Shown piece by piece: positions 6,407-13,142 of a stretch of 15,751 bases of DNA. The stretch comes from CAZBLK01 sp964492715. Lineage in GTDB: Bacteria; Bacillota; Clostridia; Lachnospirales; WRBF01. A program made the translations under genes and the position numbers. Below the pieces are notes generated by a model. The model was not told where the DNA came from, searched no databases, and saw nothing but the letters and a program-made list of their open reading frames with translations. The DNA lies in contig CAZBLK010000036.1 of the NCBI GenBank assembly GCA_964492715.1, forward strand, positions 1 through 15,751, given 5' to 3'. Position 1 is the stretch's first letter. The number at the start of each line of letters is the position of its first letter.

Positions 6407-7252
6407 TTATTCGTCCTTAAACCTTTCCAAAAACGACCGTTTAACCCCGTCAAGCTTATACCCAACCATAGTGTCCACATTGCAAGCGTGTATACTGTTG
6501 AAAATGTTTTTTTCAACAAGTGGGTTGTCTTGCTTTAATTTTTTAATTAGCTCTTTTACTTCTAGCCGCTTTGAGCCGCCTTGCCCGTTGTCGCACATTG
6601 TACAGTTTTCTGTAAACCTGCATGCACATTGTATAAATTCAAGCTCGTTAAAGTTTTTCCACGCAATTACTGCCGACTCGTTTATGCAGTACATTGGGCG
6701 AATAAGCTGCATACCCTCAAAGTTGTCACTTTTAAGCTTTGGAAGCATTGCTTGAAGCTGTGCGCCGTAAAGCATTCCCATAAGCGTTGTTTCTATAACG
6801 TCGCTTTTGTGGTGACCCAAAGCAATTTTGTTACAGCCAAGCTCTTTTGCTTTGCTGTACAAATGCCCACGTCTCATTCTTGCACAAAGGTAGCACGGCG
6901 ACTCGTCAACCATTTCTACAATATTAAAAATGTCCGACTCAAAAACTGTAATTGGTACGTTTAAAAGTGCGGCGTTGCTTTCTATTTTTTGGCGGTTAAT
7001 TTCGTTGTAGCCTGGGTCCATTACCAAAAACACAAGCTCAAACGGAAATTCGCTGTGCCTGTGAAGCTCTTGCATTAGCTTTGCCAAAAGCATAGAATCT
7101 TTTCCGCCCGACATGCAAACGGCAATTTTGTCGCCTTCTTCTATTAGTTCGTACTGCTTTACGGCAAGAACAAACGGACTCCAAATGTTTTTGCGGTAAG
7201 TTTTTATTATACTTCTTTCTATTAACTGGTGCTTTTCAAGCTGACGTTTCAT
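6407..7252 (-). CDS. ttcA: TtcA-family tRNA 2-thiocytidine synthase
   Basis: This 281-residue PP-loop ATPase belongs to the family that thiolates cytidine 32 in the tRNA anticodon loop using ATP and an Fe-S cluster. The PP-loop SGGKDS is at 48-53. The C-Y-L-C pair is at Cys120/Cys123, the position of the family's cluster ligands, and a later cysteine-rich stretch (Cys209, Cys211, Cys217, Cys220) can supply the third ligand. GHHKSDVIET at 146-155 matches the conserved substrate-side helix. The ATG overlaps the stop of the cysteine desulfurase gene as ATGA, with AAGGAG upstream. The neighbouring desulfurase is the likely sulfur donor. The exact tRNA position modified is inferred from family, and other PP-loop thiolases remain possible. 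Confidence 0.85.
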   Translation of the reverse strand: MKRQLEKHQLIERSIIKTYRKNIWSPFVLAVKQYELIEEGDKIAVCMSGGKDSMLLAKLMQELHRHSEFPFELVFLVMDPGYNEINRQKIESNAALLNVPITVFESDIFNIVEMVDESPCYLCARMRRGHLYSKAKELGCNKIALGHHKSDVIETTLMGMLYGAQLQAMLPKLKSDNFEGMQLIRPMYCINESAVIAWKNFNELEFIQCACRFTENCTMCDNGQGGSKRLEVKELIKKLKQDNPLVEKNIFNSIHACNVDTMVGYKLDGVKRSFLERFKDE

Positions 7253-8370
7253 TTTGTTAACTCCTTGTAGCAGTTCTCAAAAATATTTAAAAATTGGTTA
7301 ATTTCCGTTTCAGTAGTTAAATGGCTTAAACTAATTCTCCACGAGGACATGGCATTTTTTTTGTCACGGCTTACGGCAAAAACAGGGCGTGACGGTGTGC
7401 TTTGCGTAGAGCAAGCAGACTTTGTGGAAACGCAAATGCCGTGTGCATCAAGTGCTTGTTGAAAGTCAAACGCCTTTACACCTTTTACGCTTAAATTAAT
7501 TATGTGGGGAACTGAACGCTCGGTGCTGTTTATGCGAACAAGCGGAAACTTTTCCAGTGCGCTTCGCAAATTTTTGTTTAATTGTGCAACGTGTTCGTTT
7601 CTTTCTGAAAGGTTTTCTATGGCAAGGCGCAAAGCAATTTCTATTGAAGCCGCCATTGAAACATCTGGCGTTCCGCTTCTGTAAAGTGTTGTACTTGCCC
7701 CTCCATGAATTAGCGGCTCAAGCGCAACACCTTCCCTTTTTATTAAAACGCCGCAGCCGTTAAGCCCAAAAAACTTGTGCGGTGCAAAGCTTATGCAGTC
7801 TACATCTTCTGGGTTTACATCAATTTTCCCAAATGCTTGTGTTGCATCTACATGGAAGCGGCAGTTCGGAAATTTTTTCAAAACGTCTGAAATTTCTTTA
7901 ATTGGCTGAACAACGCCTAATTCTCCGTCTACCAAAGAAACAGAAACGAGAACTGTATCTTTCCGAAGAAGTTCTTCCAAGTGCGTAAGGTTAACCGCTC
8001 CGTCGCTTTTTATGTCAACAAGTTCAATTTCATAGCCTTGCTCTTGCAGTGAAGTAAGCGTTCCGCTAACTGACGAATGTTCAAGGCACGTTGAAATTAT
8101 ATGCTTGCCAAAGCCACGGTAAGCACGGGCAAGCCCTTTTATTGCAAGATTGTTGGCTTCGCTTGCGCCTGAGGTGTAAATTATTTCTTTAGGGCTTACG
8201 TGAAGCAGTTGTGCAATTTGGGCTGTTATGCGCTCCAATTCGGCTTTAGCTTCTTTGCCCAAGCCGTGCTTCGAGTTTGGGTTTCCGATAAATTTTTGGT
8301 TGGCTTCACAAAAGCTTTGTAAAACTTTGGGGTCTGTTGGGGTGTTTGCCGCATAATCCAAATAAATCAT
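7249..8370 (-). CDS. cysteine desulfurase (IscS/NifS class)
   Basis: This 373-residue PLP enzyme converts cysteine to alanine and carries the sulfur as a persulfide. With the chosen start, landmarks are YLDYAANTP near 3-11, His97 in LEHSS, Asp175/Gln178 in HVDATQAF, PLP lysine 199 in APHKFFG, and catalytic Cys320 in STKSACST, as in class I desulfurases. The start is the ATG at 8370, which overlaps the tcdA stop as ATGA and has GAGGAG 5 bases upstream; the upstream ATG at 8391 lacks such a site. It also overlaps ttcA by 4 bp. In E. coli the TcdA enzyme works with the desulfurase CsdA, so the pairing suggests a similar role here, alongside sulfur supply to TtcA. Confidence 0.93.
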   Translation of the reverse strand: MIYLDYAANTPTDPKVLQSFCEANQKFIGNPNSKHGLGKEAKAELERITAQIAQLLHVSPKEIIYTSGASEANNLAIKGLARAYRGFGKHIISTCLEHSSVSGTLTSLQEQGYEIELVDIKSDGAVNLTHLEELLRKDTVLVSVSLVDGELGVVQPIKEISDVLKKFPNCRFHVDATQAFGKIDVNPEDVDCISFAPHKFFGLNGCGVLIKREGVALEPLIHGGASTTLYRSGTPDVSMAASIEIALRLAIENLSERNEHVAQLNKNLRSALEKFPLVRINSTERSVPHIINLSVKGVKAFDFQQALDAHGICVSTKSACSTQSTPSRPVFAVSRDKKNAMSSWRISLSHLTTETEINQFLNIFENCYKELTK

Positions 8371-9143
8371 ACGGTCTCCTCGTTTGTGCAAGTTGCCGTT
8401 AAGTCCTTTATAACTTCGCCTGCAATTATAAGCCCAACAACTGGCGGCACAAAAGCGTTGCTCCCTGGGATTTGCCGCCTATCTGTGCATTTTCTTTCTG
8501 CGACTGGGGGGCAAATGCAGTTTGACTTGCAGCTTAAAGCCATGTCGTCAATTGGCTTCATTGCTGGCTCTTTTGAATAAACTACTTTTACACCTTTTAT
8601 GCCACGCTTTTTAAGCTCTGTTCGCATAACTTTTGCCAAAGGGCAAACGGACGTTTTTGAAATGTCGGCTACTTCAAAAGCAGTTGCATCAAGCTTGTTT
8701 CCTGCACCCATAGAACAAATTATTGGAACGCCTGCTTCCTTTGCTTTTGCGACAAGCTCAAGCTTCCCGGAAACAGTGTCAATTGCGTCCACTACATAGT
8801 CGTACTGTGCGAAGTCAAACTGGTTTGCTGTTTCTGGCAAGAAAAACACTTTGTGGGTTTGCACGTTTACGTCTGGGTTAATTTCTAAAATGCGCTCTTT
8901 TGCAACGTCTACTTTGTATTTGCCTACAGTTTTTCTAGTTGCAAAAAGCTGCCTGTTTATGTTTGTTAAGCACACTTTGTCGTCATCTATTAAGTCAATG
9001 CTTCCCAAGCCGCTTCTCACTAGTGCTTCAACGGTGTGTCCGCCTACACCACCTATGCCGAAAACCGCTACCCTTGACTGGGAAAGCTTTTCCATTGCTT
9101 TTTTGCCAAATAAAAGTTCTGTTCTTGAAAACTGGTTTAACAA
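8367..9143 (-). CDS. tcdA: tRNA threonylcarbamoyladenosine dehydratase, TcdA
   Basis: This 258-residue E1-like (ThiF/MoeB/HesA) enzyme is expected to cyclise t6A to ct6A at position 37 of tRNAs reading ANN codons, using ATP. The opening LNQFSRTELLFGKKAMEKL is typical of clostridial TcdA. The nucleotide-binding GIGGVG is at 29-34, acidic DDD at 53-55, and NINRQ at 61-65. A cysteine-rich segment follows (Cys205, Cys209, Cys211, Cys219), then the conserved RRQIPGS and the end helix GLIIAGEVIKDL. The start is a TTG with AGGAGG exactly 6 bases before it. Extending to an apparent start at 9203 would run into the 9168-9264 palindrome and lacks a site. It is first in the operon. Confidence 0.92.
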   Translation of the reverse strand: MLNQFSRTELLFGKKAMEKLSQSRVAVFGIGGVGGHTVEALVRSGLGSIDLIDDDKVCLTNINRQLFATRKTVGKYKVDVAKERILEINPDVNVQTHKVFFLPETANQFDFAQYDYVVDAIDTVSGKLELVAKAKEAGVPIICSMGAGNKLDATAFEVADISKTSVCPLAKVMRTELKKRGIKGVKVVYSKEPAMKPIDDMALSCKSNCICPPVAERKCTDRRQIPGSNAFVPPVVGLIIAGEVIKDLTATCTNEETV

Positions 9144-9167
9144 GTTGTTCCTCCTGTGGTTGTTTAT

Positions 9168-9264
9168 CGCAATTTGAATAAACAGTTCACCATTTTGCGT
9201 CAAAAAATTGTTGAAGCGTTCAATATTTTTGCCGCAAAATGGTGACTACAAAAACTCAAATTGC
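9168..9264. mobile_element. 97-bp palindromic repeat element upstream of tcdA
   Basis: GCAATTTGA (9169-9177) and its complement TCAAATTGC (9256-9264) form the outer ends. TCACCATTTTGCG (9187-9199) pairs with its complement at 9234-9246. The centre holds TTGAA-GCG-TTCAA (9211-9223). The left arm recurs alone at 4505-4536 with two differences, so it is dispersed. It has no coding potential and begins 14 bp upstream of the tcdA ribosome binding site. It is a MITE- or REP-like element. Confidence 0.7.
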
Positions 9265-9297
9265 TATGCATTTTATTTAGTTTAACATATCGGGTTT

Positions 9298-9326
9298 ATT
9301 ATAGCAAGGCTGTAAGACATTGTGGG
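9298..9326 (-). promoter_or_regulatory. possible extended -10 promoter for the tcdA operon
   Basis: On the - strand TGCTATAAT (9306-9298) is an extended -10 with a perfect hexamer. A weak -35, CCCACA (9326-9321), is 17 bp upstream. Transcription would begin near 9291, so the whole 9168-9264 palindrome would be in the tcdA leader. Confidence 0.5.
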
Positions 9327-9365
9327 GGAAGTGGAGAATTTTTTTTAAATGGGAAAAAAGTTTAT

Positions 9366-9394
9366 CCCCTTCCTCCCCAAACCCCACCTACCCC
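9366..9394 (-). other. four-run G-quadruplex motif
   Basis: The - strand contains four runs of exactly four G (complements of 9391-9394, 9382-9385, 9375-9378 and 9366-9369) separated by loops of 5, 3 and 5 bases. This fits the standard quadruplex rule with four tetrads. It lies in the divergent tcdA/ftsH intergenic region, about 75 bp upstream of the ftsH -35 box. The rest of 9265-9467 shows no gene. Confidence 0.7.
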
Positions 9395-9467
9395 TTTCAT
9401 AAAAACCGAATTATTTAAGTGGGCATGGGTTACTAATTACTGCTTTGTCTCCTTCCATAACTTACTT

Positions 9468-9496
9468 TTGAAATATCAAAAAATTTATATTATACT
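9468..9496 (+). promoter_or_regulatory. sigma-A promoter for ftsH
   Basis: TTGAAA (9468-9473) and TATACT (9491-9496) are 17 bp apart, each one base from consensus. Transcription should start near 9503, giving a leader of about 40 nt. Confidence 0.75.
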
Positions 9497-9542
9497 TGTC
9501 TAGCGAAACAAAAAAGAGAAAACATATGCAGAGGTGAATTTA

Positions 9543-11288
9543 ATGAAAAAAATTAGCAAAAAGAAAACGTTTATTTGGTTGACAGTTGCTGCATTTGTAG
9601 TTGTTTTAGGCACGACAAGTTTATTTATCGGAAGACAAAAAGCGGACTACGTTCCATATATACAATTTATACAAAGCTTAAAAAGTGGAGAAGTCTCTTC
9701 GGTTACACTTTCGGACAGTGAAAAAATTAGCTTTAAAATGAAAGACGGAAGCAAAGTATATAAAACGGATAACCCCCGAAGCGAAAGCTTCAAAGAAGAA
9801 GCGCTTTTACACGGTGCAACAGTAAATGAAAATGGGTTTACAGTTTCATCAGTTGCACAGATGGCTTTAAGCTTTTTGTTTTTTGGCTTTGCCGCACTTT
9901 TTATTTATAGGGGAATGAAAAAGCAAGGAGTAAAGTCGGCAATGCCGATTGAAGCTTTAACTACTTCTGGTGAACGGACATCACTTTCGTTTGCGGACAT
10001 TGCAGGAAACGAGGAAGCAAAAGAAAGTGTGTCAGACATAGTTGACTTCATTAAAAACCCTGAAAAGTACGCAGAGTACGGCGCAAGAATGCCCGTAGGT
10101 GTAATTTTATACGGACCTCCAGGAACAGGGAAAACGCTTATGGCAAAAGCAATTGCAGGTGAAGCAGGCGTTCCGTTTTACGCAGTAAGCGGTTCAGACT
10201 TTGTGCAAATGTACGTTGGCGTAGGTGCAAGCCGTATTCGTGAGCTTTTTAAAAAGGCTCGTGCTTCGGGCAAGGCAGTAATTTTTATTGACGAAATTGA
10301 CGCACTTGGCAAAAAGCGTGGAGGTTCGGCAAACGGCGGCAACGACGAGCGTGAGCAAACGCTGAACGCACTTTTAACTGAGATGAGCGGCTTTGGCAAC
10401 GACAGCCGAACAAACGGAATTGTAGTAATTGCCGCAACAAACAGAATTGACACATTAGACGACGCACTTCTTCGTGCAGGGCGGTTTGACAGGCAAATTG
10501 AAATTGGCTTACCCGACCTAAATGCACGAAAAAGAATTATTTCATACCATGCAAATGGCAAGCCGTTTGCAGACGACGTTGACTTTGGCGCACTTGCAAG
10601 AGACACAGTTTATTTCAGTGGTGCAATGCTTGAAAGCTTGCTGAATGAAGCGGCAATTTTGGCGGCAAAGCGTGAAATAAACGTTATCCAAGGCGAAGAC
10701 GTGAAAAAAGCGTACATTACCGTTTTGGCTGGAAGTGAAAAGAAGGATAGGTCTAGCATAAGTGCAAAGGACAAAGAAATTACAGCGTTCCACGAAGCTG
10801 GGCACGCTTTAATGACAAAAATTGTAGAGCCTGAAAACACCGTTTCAAAAATTACAATTATTCCAAGCACAAAGGGCACAGGCGGCTTTGTTTTAAACAT
10901 TCCGCCCGATAAAATGTACTACACAAAGCGAGAGCTTGAAGCAAAAGTAATGGTAAACTTTGCTGGGCGTGCAAGTGAGGAAATTATTTTTGGCGAGGAC
11001 AACGTTACAACAGGCGCCTCAAACGACATTGAAAAGGCAACAGCAATTATAAAAGACTACGTCACACGCTACTGCATGAACGCAAAAGGGCGGCTTATAA
11101 ACTCGGCGTACTTTGGCGACATGGGCGGCGTGCTTAACGAAAGCTATGCAATAGCTGAAGCTTTGTACGAAAAGACAAAAGAAATTTTGACAAATAACAT
11201 TGAGTTGTTAAACAAAATAGCGAACGCTTTAGTTGAAAAAGAAACGCTTGATGAACATGAGCTGACGGATATACTTGATGCGGCTTAG
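9543..11288 (+). CDS. ftsH: FtsH-family membrane AAA+ zinc protease
   Basis: This 581-residue membrane protease unfolds and degrades membrane and soluble proteins. Membrane segments are at about 9-30 and 104-123, enclosing a short outside domain. Walker A GPPGTGKT is at 191-198, Walker B VIFIDEID at 246-253, and the second region of homology TNRIDTLDDALLRAGRFDRQ at 299-318. The zinc site HEAGH is at 417-421, with Asp495 in GASNDIEKAT as the likely third ligand. The pore motif is MYVG (223-226) rather than the common MFVG, and MSGF replaces MDGF. It is rather short and divergent, suggesting a paralogue rather than the housekeeping copy. The ATG is chosen because AGAGGTGA lies upstream; the GTG at 9534 falls within that site. 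It is monocistronic. Confidence 0.94.
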   Translation: MKKISKKKTFIWLTVAAFVVVLGTTSLFIGRQKADYVPYIQFIQSLKSGEVSSVTLSDSEKISFKMKDGSKVYKTDNPRSESFKEEALLHGATVNENGFTVSSVAQMALSFLFFGFAALFIYRGMKKQGVKSAMPIEALTTSGERTSLSFADIAGNEEAKESVSDIVDFIKNPEKYAEYGARMPVGVILYGPPGTGKTLMAKAIAGEAGVPFYAVSGSDFVQMYVGVGASRIRELFKKARASGKAVIFIDEIDALGKKRGGSANGGNDEREQTLNALLTEMSGFGNDSRTNGIVVIAATNRIDTLDDALLRAGRFDRQIEIGLPDLNARKRIISYHANGKPFADDVDFGALARDTVYFSGAMLESLLNEAAILAAKREINVIQGEDVKKAYITVLAGSEKKDRSSISAKDKEITAFHEAGHALMTKIVEPENTVSKITIIPSTKGTGGFVLNIPPDKMYYTKRELEAKVMVNFAGRASEEIIFGEDNVTTGASNDIEKATAIIKDYVTRYCMNAKGRLINSAYFGDMGGVLNESYAIAEALYEKTKEILTNNIELLNKIANALVEKETLDEHELTDILDAA

Positions 11289-11296
11289 ATTTAAAG

Positions 11297-11322
11297 TTCC
11301 CTCTAACGAGGGAATTTTTTTT
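11297..11322 (+). terminator. terminator of ftsH
   Basis: TTCCCTC (11297-11303) pairs with GAGGGAA (11308-11314) around TAAC, followed by eight T. It starts 8 bases after the ftsH stop codon. Confidence 0.93.
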
Positions 11323-11327
11323 ACTAT

Positions 11328-11349
11328 TTATGCACTTAAATTATGCACT
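11328..11349 (+). repeat. paired TTATGCACT direct repeats
   Basis: TTATGCACT occurs at 11328-11336 and 11341-11349, 13 bp apart start to start. They sit just upstream of a TATAAT (11371-11376) and the small gene at 11392, a typical place for an operator. Confidence 0.4.
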
Positions 11350-11391
11350 GATATAGTTCGTTTTGCATACTATAATTCGGAGGTGTTTTAG

Positions 11392-11529
11392 TTGTCAAAA
11401 GCAAAACGGCTAAAAAGTGCAGGCTACATAATTAGAGATAACAAAAAAATAAGTATTCAAACGCTGCCACGGCGTGAACAAGGGCAGAGTGTGCAAAAGG
11501 GGAGTGGTTTGGCAGTAAATAGAGCTTAA
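11392..11529 (+). CDS. small basic 45-residue protein, unknown
   Basis: A 45-codon frame begins with TTG, 8 bases after GGAGG (within GGAGGTG), and ends in TAA just before a strong terminator. The product starts MSKAKRLKSAGYIIRDNKKI and continues SIQTLPRREQ, rich in Lys and Arg with no membrane segment. I do not recognise it. A TATAAT at 11371-11376 with a weak CTGATA 17 bp upstream would start RNA near 11383, which would cut off the ribosome binding site. So either another promoter is used, or the transcript is a small RNA of about 200 nt rather than an mRNA. Several short complementary segments (for example CTGCCA at 11463-11468 with TGGCAG at 11509-11514) leave that open. Confidence 0.5.
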   Translation: MSKAKRLKSAGYIIRDNKKISIQTLPRREQGQSVQKGSGLAVNRA

Positions 11530-11535
11530 AGGTTA

Positions 11536-11579
11536 TGTGCAGAAAAGTCGGTTACACTTGGCTTTTCTGCACATTTTTT
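11536..11579 (+). terminator. terminator of the small gene
   Basis: TGTGCAGAAAAG (11536-11547) pairs perfectly with CTTTTCTGCACA (11562-11573), followed by six T. It points right and ends at the stop codon of the converging gene. It shows that something short is transcribed from the interval after ftsH. Confidence 0.92.
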
Positions 11580-12045
11580 ATAGAACATTTGTTTTTTCAC
11601 GTTCTTTTTTCTTTTCCTTAAACTTAGTATTAGCAAACACATCGTTAAGCGCAGCAGCCCGCATTGCTGAATAGTCTTCACAGCTTTTTATAGACGACGG
11701 AGAAATGATACTAGAGCTTTTTAACGCCTGATACTCCTCTTTTGTTTTGCAAAGTTTAATTTTTCTGTTCATTTCCGCACGCTCTGCCGCAATCATAACA
11801 GCTTTGTTGTAAGCATCGGGTGCGTGCGTTTTTAAGTAGCTCATTTCGGCACTTGACAACTCTTTTCCACGCTGCAAACGAGCTTTAATAGCCCCAACTT
11901 TAGCAGCTTTTTGCTCGTCACTTTCCTTAAATTCAAAAAGACTAATTTTGTTTTGCTCTTGCTGCTTTTGAAACTTTTGTGTTATTTTTTGCTGGTTTAC
12001 AATTTGGTTTGTAAACTCGGTTAAGCTACCTGCTGGCAAAAGCAT
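11578..12045 (-). CDS. helical protein of unknown function near flagellar genes
   Basis: This 155-residue protein is not assigned to a known family. It is highly charged and predicted helical, with a Gln/Lys-rich coiled-coil-like segment near 18-34, then KARLQRGKELSSAEMSYLKTHAPDAY-type hairpin in the middle, a CKTKEEYQALK helix, and a very basic end. The middle segment resembles conserved hypothetical proteins I associate with flagellar loci in Lachnospiraceae, but that is from memory of pattern only. There is no signal peptide. The start is the ATG at 12045 because GGAGGTGA lies 4 bases upstream; the earlier possible start at 12075 has no such site. It lies downstream of flaG beyond a terminator. 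Confidence 0.75.
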   Translation of the reverse strand: MLLPAGSLTEFTNQIVNQQKITQKFQKQQEQNKISLFEFKESDEQKAAKVGAIKARLQRGKELSSAEMSYLKTHAPDAYNKAVMIAAERAEMNRKIKLCKTKEEYQALKSSSIISPSSIKSCEDYSAMRAAALNDVFANTKFKEKKKEREKTNVL

Positions 12046-12086
12046 ACGCTCACCTCCAAATGCTTCTCTACACAATATACATAATC

Positions 12087-12113
12087 ATTATCAAATTGCT
12101 ATAAAAGGGTCAA
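12087..12113 (-). promoter_or_regulatory. possible promoter for the 155-residue protein gene
   Basis: On the - strand TTGACC (12113-12108) and GATAAT (12092-12087) each match consensus at five positions, but the spacer is only 15 bp. This is weak support for independent expression after the flaG terminator. Confidence 0.3.
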
Positions 12114-12123
12114 GTGGCAAGCC

Positions 12124-12156
12124 CCTTGTGGCGGTTTTGGGGCAGTGCCCCCAAGG
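12124..12156. other. GC-rich hairpin between flaG and the 155-residue gene
   Basis: GGGGC (12139-12143) pairs with GCCCC (12147-12151), and an outer CCTTG (12124-12128) pairs with CAAGG (12152-12156). The block is much richer in G and C than its surroundings. No T-run follows on either strand, so it is not an obvious terminator; it may be a dispersed intergenic repeat. Confidence 0.4.
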
Positions 12157-12190
12157 TCTTAGAATTTTAAAGTTTTATAACCAGCCAGCC

Positions 12191-12225
12191 AAAGAAAAAG
12201 GCGTATCCTAAAAAGGAATACGCCT
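12191..12225 (-). terminator. terminator of the fliD-flaG operon
   Basis: AGGCGTATCC (12199-12208) pairs with GGAATACGCCT (12215-12225) with one bulged base. On the - strand the next bases are TTTTTCTTT. It lies about 34 bp after the flaG stop codon. Confidence 0.85.
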
Positions 12226-12258
12226 AAATAACTAGCACAGCATACAATACGTCAAAGC

Positions 12259-12666
12259 CTAGCGCCTTTCGTCAACTAAAATTCCTGCAAGCTCCCACAT
12301 TTTTGCAACAGCATCAAGGTTTTTTTCAGGTGGAAGCTCACGAATAACTTCTTTTGTTTCAGAGTTAAGAATTTTAATCATAATATCTTTTGTCACCTTA
12401 TGCACACTGTAGCTAAGCTGTGTAGTAGTCGGCGCAATTTTTTTGTTCGCCTGTGCCATAGCCGATTCAAGCATTTCGTTTGCAGAACGCTCGTCATACT
12501 CGTTTACAGCTTTGGTTGTACTGTCAGCTTTTACAGGAGTGCCTACAGGCAAAGTTTTTGCCTCCGTGCGTTCAGCTGTGTTTTGTGGCTGCTCTGCCTT
12601 GCGCTGTACAGCAGTGACGCTGTCAAAGCTGGCAGCAGCCGAAGAATTTAGACTATTAACATCCAT
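12259..12666 (-). CDS. flaG: flagellar protein FlaG
   Basis: This 135-residue protein has a variable, Ala/Thr/Glu-rich N-terminal half and the conserved FlaG domain from about residue 83: LSYSVHKVTKDIMIKILNSE, then EVIRELPPEKNLD and a MWELAGILVDERR ending. FlaG proteins influence flagellar filament length in several bacteria and are usually encoded beside fliD, as here. The start ATG is preceded by GGGGG about 9 bases away. It is the third gene of the sigma-D unit, 18 bp after the chaperone-like gene. Confidence 0.92.
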   Translation of the reverse strand: MDVNSLNSSAAASFDSVTAVQRKAEQPQNTAERTEAKTLPVGTPVKADSTTKAVNEYDERSANEMLESAMAQANKKIAPTTTQLSYSVHKVTKDIMIKILNSETKEVIRELPPEKNLDAVAKMWELAGILVDERR

Positions 12667-12684
12667 TTTAATAGACCCCCTAAT

Positions 12685-13140
12685 TTAATTGCTTGTGTCA
12701 AAGTCGCCTCTATAATTGTCGTAAAAAGTTTCGCTTTGATTATAGCTTTTAATGTTTTTCTTTCCAGCGGCAAGCTTCCTTGCGTTTTCCTTTAAAGAAT
12801 TTAAAACAGCAGGTGCTTTTTCGGAAAGCTTTTTATCAGCTTCTATAATGCGCTCTATAGTAACAGTTATATTCTCAAGAACGAGAGTTGCTTCACTAAA
12901 TTGCTTAAACTCGGAAGTTTTCATAAAATCTGCAAAAGGCTGTTCTAAAAGCAATTCATCAATGGTTTTAATTGTTTTCAAATGCTCGTCTCGTTCTTCA
13001 ACCATTAGTACATATTCTTCGGCAGCAGTTTCTTCAACGTCCATGTCAACATCAGTCGTTGCCACAAGCATATCTACAAGCACATTAAGCTTTTTTGTTA
13101 ACAAATCTAGTAGTTCGCTTTTTAATTCCTCATTAGTCAT
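12685..13140 (-). CDS. probable flagellar export chaperone, FliT/FlgN-like
   Basis: This 151-residue acidic protein appears all-helical: a long N-terminal helix (ELKSELLDLLTKKLNVLVDML), a central VEERDEHLKTIKTIDELL, then two more helices and a short tail with IKSYNQ near 130-135. Size, helical content and the position right after fliD fit the FliT/FlgN type of chaperone that guards filament-cap or hook-junction proteins before export. FliS is less likely, as its conserved N-terminal motif is absent. Its ATG is 2 bases past the fliD stop and it lacks a strong ribosome binding site, so its translation is probably coupled to fliD. The function is inferred from context. Confidence 0.65.
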   Translation of the reverse strand: MTNEELKSELLDLLTKKLNVLVDMLVATTDVDMDVEETAAEEYVLMVEERDEHLKTIKTIDELLLEQPFADFMKTSEFKQFSEATLVLENITVTIERIIEADKKLSEKAPAVLNSLKENARKLAAGKKNIKSYNQSETFYDNYRGDFDTSN

Positions 13141-13142
13141 GG

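Noticed and set aside
8371..8391. A longer start for the cysteine desulfurase at 8391
   Set aside because: Seven extra residues precede the conserved YLDYAAN start, whereas the ATG at 8370 has its own ribosome binding site and forms an ATGA overlap like the next gene pair.
9144..9203. A longer tcdA start at 9203
   Set aside because: The extra 20 residues are encoded by the palindromic repeat and lack a ribosome binding site, while the TTG at 9143 has AGGAGG at ideal spacing and gives the family's usual N-terminus.
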